Assembly: GCA_963934855.1 (NCBI GenBank)
Contig: CAWWAC010000015.1
Span: forward strand, 1 to 40,086
DNA: 40,086 bases
Reading direction: 5' to 3'
DNA from: MAG-120531 sp963934855
GTDB taxonomy: Bacteria > Bacteroidota > Bacteroidia > Flavobacteriales > Flavobacteriaceae
In this document: positions 9,393 to 17,259 of the stretch, piece after piece
Layout: each line of letters starts with the position of its first letter
Position numbering within the stretch: the first letter of the stretch is position 1
Notes under the pieces: generated by a model
What the model was told of the DNA's origin: nothing
The model's input: the letters and a program-made list of their open reading frames with translations, nothing else
Database searches by the model: none
Translations under genes and position numbers: made by a program

Positions 9393-9707
9393 ATGTATTT
9401 ATTTAATGTTACCACGCACATAGATTCAGAACAAGAGACAGCATGGCTGGCTTGGATGCAAGAAGTACATATTCCAACCCTTTTAAAAGGAGATTATTTT
9501 ACTAGCGCCATGCTTACCAAAATTATGGTAGAAGAACCTATGGGAGGTGTGACCTACAGCGTTCAATACAGTTCAGATCACAAAGCTATTATAAATGGGC
9601 TTTATGACAGACAAGCTGCTGAATTAGAAGCGCAGCTACTCAAAAAGTTTGGTTCAGAAGTCTTGAGCTTTAAAACCCCTCTAAAAATTATTAGCCAACA
9701 CACTTAA
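9393..9707 (+). CDS. DUF4286 family protein
   Basis: A 104-aa cytoplasmic protein starting MYLFNVTTHID; an upstream in-frame extension into serS exists but is not needed. It resembles the small ferredoxin-like-fold DUF4286 proteins found in this neighbourhood in many Bacteroidota, with the segment VEEPMGGVTYSVQY. No catalytic residues are recognisable and the function is unknown. It sits between serS and rsmA and is probably cotranscribed with both. Confidence 0.85.
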   Translation: MYLFNVTTHIDSEQETAWLAWMQEVHIPTLLKGDYFTSAMLTKIMVEEPMGGVTYSVQYSSDHKAIINGLYDRQAAELEAQLLKKFGSEVLSFKTPLKIISQHT

Positions 9708-9721
9708 TATTCAATATTCGC

Positions 9722-10582
9722 ATGGCAAAGCAAAAAAAAGTGGGAAAGTACCAGACCTGGGAAAAAAGAGAAGACCCTAGTGCCGTAAGAGCAAAAAAGC
9801 ACCTTGGACAGCATTTTCTTAAAGACCAAACCGTAGCGAGAAAAATAGCAGAAACACTAGATTTGGAAGGCTATGACAATGTCATAGAAATTGGACCAGG
9901 TACTGGAGTGCTAACCCAATACCTTCTAGAACAGGAGATCAATTTAATTGCTCTAGATTTAGACAGGGAGTCTATAGCTTACCTAGAGTCAGATTTTAAG
10001 ATCGATCATATGAAACTCCTACAACGTAAAAAAACCTTTGAAGTGCGCTGTGCAGATTTTCTCAAAGAAGACCTCAACAGCTTTTTCGAAGGGGCTCCTT
10101 TTGGAATTACTGGAAATTTCCCCTATAATATTTCAACCCAAATTGTTTTTAAAATGCTAGACTACAAGGATCAGGTTCCAGAATTTACTGGTATGTTCCA
10201 AAAAGAAGTAGCCCAGAGAATTTGCGAAAAAGAAGGCAGCAAAACCTATGGTATTCTCTCTGTTCTGGTGCAGGCTTATTACAATGCAGAATACTTATTT
10301 ACAGTACATCCAGAAGTATTTAACCCACCTCCAAAAGTGCAGTCTGGGGTTATAAGACTTAAAAGAAAACCACAGCAAGAGTTAGGCTGTAGCTATGGAA
10401 TGCTACGTCAGGTAGTAAAAGCTGCCTTTAACCAACGCAGAAAGACCCTAAGAAATAGCTTAAAAACACTTCAGCTTTCAGAAAATTTAACCAAAGATGT
10501 TATCTTTGACAAAAGGCCAGAACAATTAAGCGTTTCTGACTTCATAGCACTTACAAAGCACATAGCGCATGACACCCTTTAA
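9722..10582 (+). CDS. rsmA: 16S rRNA (A1518/A1519-N6)-dimethyltransferase
   Basis: Dimethylates the two adjacent adenines of helix 45 near the 3' end of 16S rRNA during 30S assembly (KsgA). The 286-aa protein has the family entry motif KKHLGQHFLKD at residues 25-35, SAM-binding VIEIGPGTGVLTQYL, and the catalytic GNFPYNIS (NxPY). The first 24 residues are a Lys-rich extension before the conserved start; I keep the first ATG because it follows the DUF4286 gene by 14 bases. The 3' end overlaps mgtE by 14 bases. Confidence 0.96.
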   Translation: MAKQKKVGKYQTWEKREDPSAVRAKKHLGQHFLKDQTVARKIAETLDLEGYDNVIEIGPGTGVLTQYLLEQEINLIALDLDRESIAYLESDFKIDHMKLLQRKKTFEVRCADFLKEDLNSFFEGAPFGITGNFPYNISTQIVFKMLDYKDQVPEFTGMFQKEVAQRICEKEGSKTYGILSVLVQAYYNAEYLFTVHPEVFNPPPKVQSGVIRLKRKPQQELGCSYGMLRQVVKAAFNQRRKTLRNSLKTLQLSENLTKDVIFDKRPEQLSVSDFIALTKHIAHDTL

Positions 10583-11921
10583 AGTTACTGAAGAAATACT
10601 AGACACCATATCACAGCTTATAGCAAATGTGGAAAACAAGGAACTAAAAGCCCTGCTCTTTGACATTCACTTTGCAGATGTAGCAGAGATTCTCAATGAA
10701 CTTACCACTGAAGACGCTACCTACCTTATAAAACTTTTAGATTCAGAAAAAACCTCAGATATTCTCACTGAATTAGATGAGGACATGCGTGAAAGTATTC
10801 TGGCCAACCTATCTGCCAAAGAAATTGCAGGAGAACTCTCTGAATTAGATACAGATGACGCTGCGGACATTGTAGCAGAGCTTCCAATAGACATGATAGA
10901 TGAGGTCATTTCTGCTATAGAAGACCGGGAACACGCCAAAGATATTGTAGACCTTTTGCGCTATGATGAAAATACTGCAGGAGGACTTATGGCCAAAGAA
11001 TTGGTCAAAGTAAATGAAAATTGGAATGTACTTACCTGTGTTAAAGAAATGCGCGCTCAGGCAGAAAATGTGACCCGGGTACACTCTATCTATGTAGTAG
11101 ACGCAGAAGACAGACTTGTAGGGCGGCTCTCGTTAAAAGACCTACTAACAACTGCCACAAAACAACACATAAAAGATATTTATATTCCTAAAGTAGACGC
11201 AGTATCTGTCAACGAAAAAACAGAAGAAGTGGCTAAAATTATGTCTAAATATGACTTAGAAGCCATACCAGTAATAGATGAACTAGGCCGTTTGGTAGGA
11301 CGTATTACCATAGACGACATTGTAGATGTCATGAGAGAAGAAGCAGAAAAAGACTACCAATTGGCTGCAGGTATTTCTACAGATGTAGAAGCTGACGACA
11401 GCATTTGGGACCTCACAAAAGCTAGAATCCCATGGTTGTTTTTGGGACTTATAGGAGGCGTAGGCGCCGCAGCCATTATGGGTGGCTATGAAACCCTTAT
11501 TCAAGAACACGCCATACTGTTCTTTTTTACGCCACTTATTGCCGCAATGGCAGGAAATGTTGGAGTACAATCTAGTGCCATAGTAGTCCAAGGAATTGCC
11601 AATGACGACGTAAAAGGTAGCATTGGGAAACGCGTACTTAAAGAAATGCTTTTGGCGCTGTTAAACGGAGCCATTCTAGCTACTATTTTATTGCTCTTTA
11701 CCTGGTTTTGGAAAGGAGATTTACGCACCTCTATAGCCATTGCAATCTCACTGGTTACCGTCACTGTAGCCGCAGGAGTGATAGGTACTTTTACGCCTTT
11801 ATTTTTGCACAAGAGGGGGATTGATCCGGCAATAGCTACCGGTCCCTTTATTACCACAAGTAATGATATTTTTGGAATTCTCATTTATTTTAGCATAGCT
11901 AAAGCCATTTTAGGCTTTTAA
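10569..11921 (+). CDS. mgtE: Magnesium transporter MgtE
   Basis: A gated Mg2+ channel of the inner membrane. The 450-aa protein has an acidic helical N domain (residues 1 to about 130), two CBS domains (about 135-255) and five membrane helices from about 285 to the end. Pore signatures are visible: AAMAGNVGVQSS around 325-336, and DPAIATGPFITTSNDIFG at 419-436 with two Asp residues. The acidic cytoplasmic part is the known Mg2+ sensor of the family. It overlaps rsmA by 14 bases, so translation is likely coupled. Confidence 0.96.
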   Translation: MTPFKVTEEILDTISQLIANVENKELKALLFDIHFADVAEILNELTTEDATYLIKLLDSEKTSDILTELDEDMRESILANLSAKEIAGELSELDTDDAADIVAELPIDMIDEVISAIEDREHAKDIVDLLRYDENTAGGLMAKELVKVNENWNVLTCVKEMRAQAENVTRVHSIYVVDAEDRLVGRLSLKDLLTTATKQHIKDIYIPKVDAVSVNEKTEEVAKIMSKYDLEAIPVIDELGRLVGRITIDDIVDVMREEAEKDYQLAAGISTDVEADDSIWDLTKARIPWLFLGLIGGVGAAAIMGGYETLIQEHAILFFFTPLIAAMAGNVGVQSSAIVVQGIANDDVKGSIGKRVLKEMLLALLNGAILATILLLFTWFWKGDLRTSIAIAISLVTVTVAAGVIGTFTPLFLHKRGIDPAIATGPFITTSNDIFGILIYFSIAKAILGF

Positions 11922-11969
11922 ATATAGGCCTCCGCTTTGCTCCAGCCGATGCTTTTTACATTTTAATCC

Positions 11970-12908
11970 ATGAAAGTACTCCATATAGACGCCAATCACC
12001 CCGCTCTCATAGCTGGTTTAAAAGCCTTAGGTTACGAAAACCACGAGGACTATTCCAGTACAAAACAAGAAATCATGAATAAGATAGGTCTATATGAGGG
12101 GCTTATCTTACGTTCTAGATTTCCCATAGACGCTGATTTTTTAAAAGCGGCAGCTCATTTAAAGTTTATAGGCAGGCTAGGCGCTGGGCTTGAAAACATA
12201 GACCTTGCTGCCGCCAAAAAATACGACATTTTCTTAGCCGCCGCTCCAGAAGGAAATAGAAATGCCGTGGGAGAGCACAGCCTAAGCTTATTGTTAGCTC
12301 TTTTAAATAAAATACACACCGCAGACAGGGATGTAAAAAAAGGTATTTGGGACAGAGAAGCCAATAGAGGTGTAGAATTAGACGGACAAACGGTAGGTAT
12401 TATTGGTTTTGGAAATATGGGACAAGCCTTTGCTAAAAAACTCAAAGGATTTAATTTAGAAATTATATACCATGACTTACTAACTACAGTAGCCATAGAA
12501 GGTGCCACACAAGTTCCTTTAAAAGACCTTCAAGAGCGCGCCACAGTTCTAAGCCTTCACCTGCCTCAAACTTCAGACACCATAGGACTTGTAAATAGCG
12601 CTTTTTTAAATGGCTTTAAAAATCCTATTTGGCTGCTCAATACAGGTAGAGGAAGTTCAGTTGTGACAGAAGATTTAGTAACTGCTATTAAAAATGGAAA
12701 GGTATTAGGGGCTGGCTTGGATGTGCTGGAATACGAAAAAAGCTCCTTTGAAGGGTTTTTAAACAGCCCGCAAAGACCAAAAGCTCTAGATTTTATTTGC
12801 CAGAGTGACCAGGTGGTCTTGAGCCCTCACGTAGGAGGCTGGACTCGTGAAAGTCATGAGAAATTAGCCCTGACCATTGTAGATAAAATAGCTCTGAAGT
12901 TTGGGTAG
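11970..12908 (+). CDS. D-2-hydroxyacid dehydrogenase (phosphoglycerate dehydrogenase-like)
   Basis: A 312-aa NAD-dependent dehydrogenase. The nucleotide-binding loop GFGNMG is at 146-151, and the catalytic triad is Arg227 (NTGRGS), Glu254 (LDVLEYE) and His287 (LSPHVGG). It lacks the C-terminal ACT domain of long SerA enzymes, so it could be a short phosphoglycerate dehydrogenase for serine synthesis or a hydroxypyruvate/2-oxoacid reductase. Substrate cannot be fixed from sequence. It follows mgtE by 48 bases and ends 19 bases from the convergent acyltransferase gene. Confidence 0.9.
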   Translation: MKVLHIDANHPALIAGLKALGYENHEDYSSTKQEIMNKIGLYEGLILRSRFPIDADFLKAAAHLKFIGRLGAGLENIDLAAAKKYDIFLAAAPEGNRNAVGEHSLSLLLALLNKIHTADRDVKKGIWDREANRGVELDGQTVGIIGFGNMGQAFAKKLKGFNLEIIYHDLLTTVAIEGATQVPLKDLQERATVLSLHLPQTSDTIGLVNSAFLNGFKNPIWLLNTGRGSSVVTEDLVTAIKNGKVLGAGLDVLEYEKSSFEGFLNSPQRPKALDFICQSDQVVLSPHVGGWTRESHEKLALTIVDKIALKFG

Positions 12909-12927
12909 TCAGTGGCTTATAGAATAG

Positions 12928-14778
12928 TTAAGGAATATCTAAATTTATCTGATCTGGAGGAATTCCCTGAGCCAATTTTCGTTCTAAATCTGCTTGAAAC
13001 TCCTCCATTACTGGCTTTACAGTGCTTTCTGGAAGGTCTGAAATCTTAATATACATAAGTCCATCTACCGCATTGTTAAACAAAGGGTCTACGTTAAAAG
13101 CCACCACCCTAGCATTTTGCTTAATATATTTTTTAATCAGTACCGGAAGCCTCAAATTCCCGGGCTCTATCTCTTCTATAAGTTTGTCAAACTTAATAAG
13201 ATCTGCCTGAGTTTCATCAAAGACAAACTCTTTATCTGCGTCTTTTAGTTTTACCTTAAACTCCTTTTTAGGTCTTACATACTGAGCCACATAAGGATCC
13301 CAATAGTGAGATTTCATAAACTCAATCATTAGCGATTTTGAAAAATTAGAAAACTGATTGCTAATGCTCACCCCCCCTATTAAATACTTGTGTTCTGGGA
13401 ATCTCAAAGTGGTGTGCACAATTCCCTTCCACAGTAAGAAAAGTGGCATTGGTTTTTGCTGGTAATCTTTCACTATATAAGCCCTTCCCATTTCAATAGA
13501 CTGAGACATCATTTCATAGAGCTCTGGCTCAAACCTAAATAAATCCTGAAGGTAAAAACCGTTAATTCCCTTTTCTTTAAAAATAGTAGCACCAAAGCCC
13601 ATTCTATAAGCCCCTACTATTTTTTGATCAGAACTATCCCATAAAAATAAGTGGTGGTAATAGCTATCAAAAACATCTAGGTCTATGGCTTTATTAGTCC
13701 CCTCACCTATAGCCCTAAAAGTCTCTTCTCTCTGCCGTCCAATTTCTTGCAAAATATAGGGGATTTCTTTTGCATGAGCCAGGTATACTTCATAGTTTTT
13801 GCTAGAAAGTAAGAGTGCATTTCCTTCTTTAAGGTCTTCTATTTCTTCTGCCAGTAGTGTGGCTGAAACTGCATTTACTATAGCTTTAGGGGCCTTAGGA
13901 ATTTTTAAATGGGTAGCACTTTTAAAGCTATTTGGAATTTGATCTATCAGCCTTTCTTTTTCATAAGCATTGGACAACATATAGGTTTTACGGCGCAATA
14001 AATCTGTAAATGAAACCAAGGTTTCCTGTTCCTTTTGCAAGTCCACTGAAATGGGATGTCCAATTCTCACTTTTATAGCTCTATACTTTTGGGTAGTTAA
14101 CTCTGAAGGTAATTTAGCCGTTCTAAAAAGGTCTTTCCATGAAGCCAACCTATAAAAAAGAGCAGAATTTTTGGCGTGAAAATAAATTGGAACTACTGGC
14201 ACTTCTGCCCTTTGTATGAGTTTCATGACGGGAACGGCCCATTCTTTATCTACAATATTACGGCCTTCTCTAGTTGTTGAAACCTCACCAGCTGGAAAAA
14301 TACCTAAAGAATGTCCATTTCTTATATGCTGCAAGGCCTGCTTAAACCCGCTGCTACTATTGCTAGCGCTCTTATGATCTTCAAAGGGGTTGACAGGAAA
14401 AATATAGGGAGTCATAGGAGCTACTCTCTGCAGTAAAAAATTAGCCATAATTTTATAATCGGCTCTATACATGAGCATGAGCTTCATAAGAAGCACCCCG
14501 TCTATAGCACCAAGGGGATGGTTAGAGATGGTAATAAATGGCCCAGATTTTGGAAGTCTTTTAAAATCCTCCTCAGGTATTTGAAAGTTTATTTTAAAAT
14601 GGTCTAATACTGCGTGTAGAAAGTCTTGTGGGGGGAGTGATTTGTTTTGGTCATAAAAGCGATTAATAGCCTGAAGTTTAGTGAGTCTTAACAACACCCA
14701 GCCTATAGAAATCCCTATAAATCCAAGCTTGTGTAAGCCCAATACTTTTGACACTTCATTAGAAGAAACTAAACTCAT
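12928..14778 (-). CDS. Bifunctional acyltransferase (PlsC-like plus GNAT/OlsB-like), probable aminolipid synthase
   Basis: A 616-aa two-domain protein. Residues about 70-270 form a lysophospholipid-type O-acyltransferase with NHPLGAIDG (His87, Asp93) and GIFPAGEVS. Residues about 320-520 look like a hemolysin-type GNAT N-acyltransferase. This arrangement matches OlsF-like proteins, which acylate ornithine first on the amino group and then on the new hydroxyl, or the related glycine-lipid enzymes of Bacteroidota. It should act at the inner membrane using acyl-ACP. Which amino acid is used cannot be read from sequence, so no symbol is assigned. It is the last gene of a minus-strand run with aspartokinase and a GNAT protein. 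Confidence 0.85.
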   Translation of the reverse strand: MSLVSSNEVSKVLGLHKLGFIGISIGWVLLRLTKLQAINRFYDQNKSLPPQDFLHAVLDHFKINFQIPEEDFKRLPKSGPFITISNHPLGAIDGVLLMKLMLMYRADYKIMANFLLQRVAPMTPYIFPVNPFEDHKSASNSSSGFKQALQHIRNGHSLGIFPAGEVSTTREGRNIVDKEWAVPVMKLIQRAEVPVVPIYFHAKNSALFYRLASWKDLFRTAKLPSELTTQKYRAIKVRIGHPISVDLQKEQETLVSFTDLLRRKTYMLSNAYEKERLIDQIPNSFKSATHLKIPKAPKAIVNAVSATLLAEEIEDLKEGNALLLSSKNYEVYLAHAKEIPYILQEIGRQREETFRAIGEGTNKAIDLDVFDSYYHHLFLWDSSDQKIVGAYRMGFGATIFKEKGINGFYLQDLFRFEPELYEMMSQSIEMGRAYIVKDYQQKPMPLFLLWKGIVHTTLRFPEHKYLIGGVSISNQFSNFSKSLMIEFMKSHYWDPYVAQYVRPKKEFKVKLKDADKEFVFDETQADLIKFDKLIEEIEPGNLRLPVLIKKYIKQNARVVAFNVDPLFNNAVDGLMYIKISDLPESTVKPVMEEFQADLERKLAQGIPPDQINLDIP

Positions 14779-14842
14779 TTTACCCCTATTTTAAAAAGGG
14801 GATTAGGCCCTCTTAAGTATTGGTAAATATAGGAAAGATTCT

Positions 14843-16108
14843 TTATTTCACTACCAATTGCAAGGTCTCTTTGGCTCTTTGCTCCAGTAGCACTTCATAA
14901 CCGCTGTGAAATTTAGCTTCTGCAGCGGCATTAAAATGACGGATGGTGTACAGAGAAACTCCTTTGTAGCAAACCATTTTAAACTGTTTTTTTAAAATAG
15001 GCAAAAGCTCTTCTAATCTGTTAAACCTATTGTCTAGACACACAGAAAAGCTAATGGCAGAGTTTTGAATAAGGTCTACTTTAAGGCTGTACTGGTGCAA
15101 TAGTTTAAAGAGCGCTCCAATACTGTCTTCTACTATAAATGAAAAATCTAAAGAGGAAAGTTCCAATAAAACTTGATTTTTTTTCACTATAAAGCATGGA
15201 ACCAGCGGGCTAATCCCTACTCCTCTTCCTACGGTGGTCCCTGGCGCAAGAGGATCTAGGAAAGATTTCACTAAGAGTGGGATTTCTTTTCTTTGAAGGG
15301 GTTGCAATGTTTTTGGGTGTATTACAGAAGCGCCGTAGAAAGCTAATTCTATAGCCTCTGTATAGGAGATGTTTTCTAGCAGGGTGGTCTCATTAAAATA
15401 TCTTGGATCTGCATTTAACACCCCAGGAACGTCTTTCCAAATGGTCACGGAAGTTGCGTCTAAACAATACGCTAAGATTGCAGCGGTATAATCAGATCCC
15501 TCCCTGCCTAAGGTGGTAGTGAAATTATTATTATCTGCCCCCAGAAAACCTTGAGTAATATAAAGGGTGTTGTCATTTACGGCTGCTCTTGTTTGCTGAG
15601 CTGTGATCTCCCAATCTACTTGAGCGTCTCTGTATTGATCATTTGTTTTAATACAGCTGCGCACATCTAACCAAGTGTTTTTAATACCTTCTTTAGATAA
15701 ATACGCACTTAAAATAGTGCTAGAGCAGAGTTCTCCATAGCCCACCAACTGGTCATATACAAAATTGTAATTAGGGGACTTATTCCAAGCCAAAAAGCCT
15801 TTTATCTCTTCAAATAGCAGCTGTAAATCATTAAAAATAGCGGCACTTTTATTCTCAAATAATACCTCAGATATTTCAATATGAAAGGTGATAAAAGCCT
15901 CTAAAGCCTCGCTTAACTCTTTGGTAGCTCCTGTTTTTATCTTTTCAAAATAAGCGTCAACCAAAGTTTCCATAGCGTTGGTAGTTTTCCCCATAGCAGA
16001 AACTACTACAAGGGTTTTTTCATGACCCATGGTTTCTAAGACAGACACTACATTCCTTATACCCTCAGCATCTTTTACAGACGCACCTCCAAATTTAAAA
16101 ACCCTCAT
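14843..16108 (-). CDS. Aspartate kinase
   Basis: Phosphorylates aspartate, the first step towards lysine, threonine, methionine and diaminopimelate. The 421-aa monofunctional protein begins MRVFKFGGASV (KFGG nucleotide motif) and has GREGSDYTAAILA in the kinase domain and ACT-like sequence from about residue 300 onwards, probably for feedback inhibition. There is no homoserine dehydrogenase fusion. It starts 2 bases after the GNAT gene upstream, so the two are one transcript. lysC is one possible symbol, but Bacteroidota carry several paralogues. Confidence 0.93.
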   Translation of the reverse strand: MRVFKFGGASVKDAEGIRNVVSVLETMGHEKTLVVVSAMGKTTNAMETLVDAYFEKIKTGATKELSEALEAFITFHIEISEVLFENKSAAIFNDLQLLFEEIKGFLAWNKSPNYNFVYDQLVGYGELCSSTILSAYLSKEGIKNTWLDVRSCIKTNDQYRDAQVDWEITAQQTRAAVNDNTLYITQGFLGADNNNFTTTLGREGSDYTAAILAYCLDATSVTIWKDVPGVLNADPRYFNETTLLENISYTEAIELAFYGASVIHPKTLQPLQRKEIPLLVKSFLDPLAPGTTVGRGVGISPLVPCFIVKKNQVLLELSSLDFSFIVEDSIGALFKLLHQYSLKVDLIQNSAISFSVCLDNRFNRLEELLPILKKQFKMVCYKGVSLYTIRHFNAAAEAKFHSGYEVLLEQRAKETLQLVVK

Positions 16109-16110
16109 CT

Positions 16111-16587
16111 TTATATCTCAAAGGCATCTATGCCTTTTTTATCTAGTTGAACTACATTCCAATCTCTCATAATATGAGCGCCCTTAGACTCATAAAAAGC
16201 AATGGCTGGTTCATTCCAATCCAACACTTCCCATGAAACCCTTTTCACTTTTCTGTCTCTAGCAAAGCCCACCACTTTTTTAAGTAAGTCATTGCCAATG
16301 CCCAGTCCTCTATATTCTTCAGAAACCACTAAATCTTCTAAATGAATAACGGGTCCTTTCCAAGTAGAGTACCTAGGGTAAAAAAGAGCTATACCCACAA
16401 TTTGATGGCGGTCATTTTCTGCCACGTAACAATTAAAAAGGCTTGGATTTTGAAAACCATCTCGCCTTAAGTCTTCTATAGTCACTTCTACAGCATCTGG
16501 TACTTTTTCAAATACAGCCAATTCTTGAATAAGAGACCAAACTCCTTCCATGTCCTCTGACTTAGCCTCTCTAATTTGATAGCTCAT
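16111..16587 (-). CDS. GNAT family N-acetyltransferase
   Basis: A 158-aa acetyl-CoA-dependent acyltransferase. The acetyl-CoA loop is EEYRGLGIGNDLLKKV near residues 92-107, preceded by the HLEDLVV strand and followed by the WNEPAIAFYESKGA segment. The whole protein is one GNAT domain resembling the small-molecule (diamine) acetyltransferase group. The acceptor is unknown. It is the first gene of the unit with aspartokinase, 2 bases apart, and an exact TAnnTTTG box lies just upstream. Confidence 0.88.
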   Translation of the reverse strand: MSYQIREAKSEDMEGVWSLIQELAVFEKVPDAVEVTIEDLRRDGFQNPSLFNCYVAENDRHQIVGIALFYPRYSTWKGPVIHLEDLVVSEEYRGLGIGNDLLKKVVGFARDRKVKRVSWEVLDWNEPAIAFYESKGAHIMRDWNVVQLDKKGIDAFEI

Positions 16588-16609
16588 AATAATTGTTATA
16601 AATGAAACA

Positions 16610-16617
16610 CAAAGTTA
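16610..16617 (-). promoter_or_regulatory. -7 box for the GNAT-aspartokinase operon
   Basis: On the minus strand this reads TAACTTTG, an exact TAnnTTTG match 23 bases before the GNAT start codon. The -33 element is not obvious. Confidence 0.5.
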
Positions 16618-16716
16618 TAAATTTAAAATTTCATTAAAAGAACTTCTAAAATTCTTTCACAAAAATGAATTGAGATGTGAGAAAATGTTCATTAAAATTT
16701 CATAGTATTTGGTATG

Positions 16717-16741
16717 AAAAAAGGGCCGTAAAGGGCCCTTT
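16717..16741 (-). terminator. Intrinsic terminator of the TerB-like gene
   Basis: On the minus strand an 8-bp GC-rich stem (AAAGGGCC with GGCCCTTT, six-base loop) is followed directly by six T residues. It lies about 35 bases beyond the stop codon of the gene ending at 16776 and separates it from the GNAT operon. Confidence 0.88.
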
Positions 16742-16775
16742 AATAAATGTCTTAATACCAGCTGAGACAAATGAT

Positions 16776-17192
16776 TTACAAGAGTGATTGGTACTCTTCA
16801 AAACTGATACGTCCACCAAATATATCCGTTGATCTTTTAATAAGTGCTAAGGCATCTTTAGAGGTATATCCCAACCCAATGGCATATTTATGAACCAAAG
16901 TGACTTCTTCCTCGTCTATACTGTGGTCTGAAAAAATTATTCTAAACAAATCATATAAACGCTCTAGTCTAATCTGAGCATTTGACGGAGGATCTATAGG
17001 ATATTTATTCTCTTTTTTCATCACCTCTACATATTCCTCTTTAGAAACACCAAGTTTGCTGGCAAATCTGTTGATGATGATTAATTCTGCTTCATTAATG
17101 GCTCCGTCTATGGCTGCTAAGGAAGCTATTGCAGCAAAGTGGGCTAGGTTTGTTCTGTGTTCGCTATTGCTGTATAAATCTACAAAAGACAT
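16776..17192 (-). CDS. TerB-like (tellurite resistance TerB / DjlA N-terminal type) protein
   Basis: A 138-aa all-helical cytoplasmic protein. Two similar acidic loops, AAIDGAINEAEL (about 27-38) and FSDHSIDEEEV (about 92-102), match the paired metal-binding turns of TerB-like domains. No signal peptide or membrane helix is present. TerB-like domains are linked to metal sensing and membrane stress, but the role of single-domain versions like this is unknown. It is a monocistronic gene with its own terminator, divergent from mfd. Confidence 0.8.
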   Translation of the reverse strand: MSFVDLYSNSEHRTNLAHFAAIASLAAIDGAINEAELIIINRFASKLGVSKEEYVEVMKKENKYPIDPPSNAQIRLERLYDLFRIIFSDHSIDEEEVTLVHKYAIGLGYTSKDALALIKRSTDIFGGRISFEEYQSLL

Positions 17193-17237
17193 AAAATATT
17201 CACTTTATATTAGATGGTAAAGATATGCCTTTTACCC

Positions 17238-17245
17238 TATATTTG
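17238..17245 (+). promoter_or_regulatory. -7 box for mfd
   Basis: TATATTTG matches TAnnTTTG exactly and sits 15 bases before the TTG start codon of mfd, so the predicted leader is very short. This supports the TTG start. Confidence 0.5.
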
Positions 17246-17259
17246 CTAAAAATTTACCC

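Noticed and set aside
10721..11884. Several minus-strand ORFs of 72-127 aa
   Set aside because: All are antisense shadows of mgtE, with compositions that mirror its codons and no recognisable motifs.
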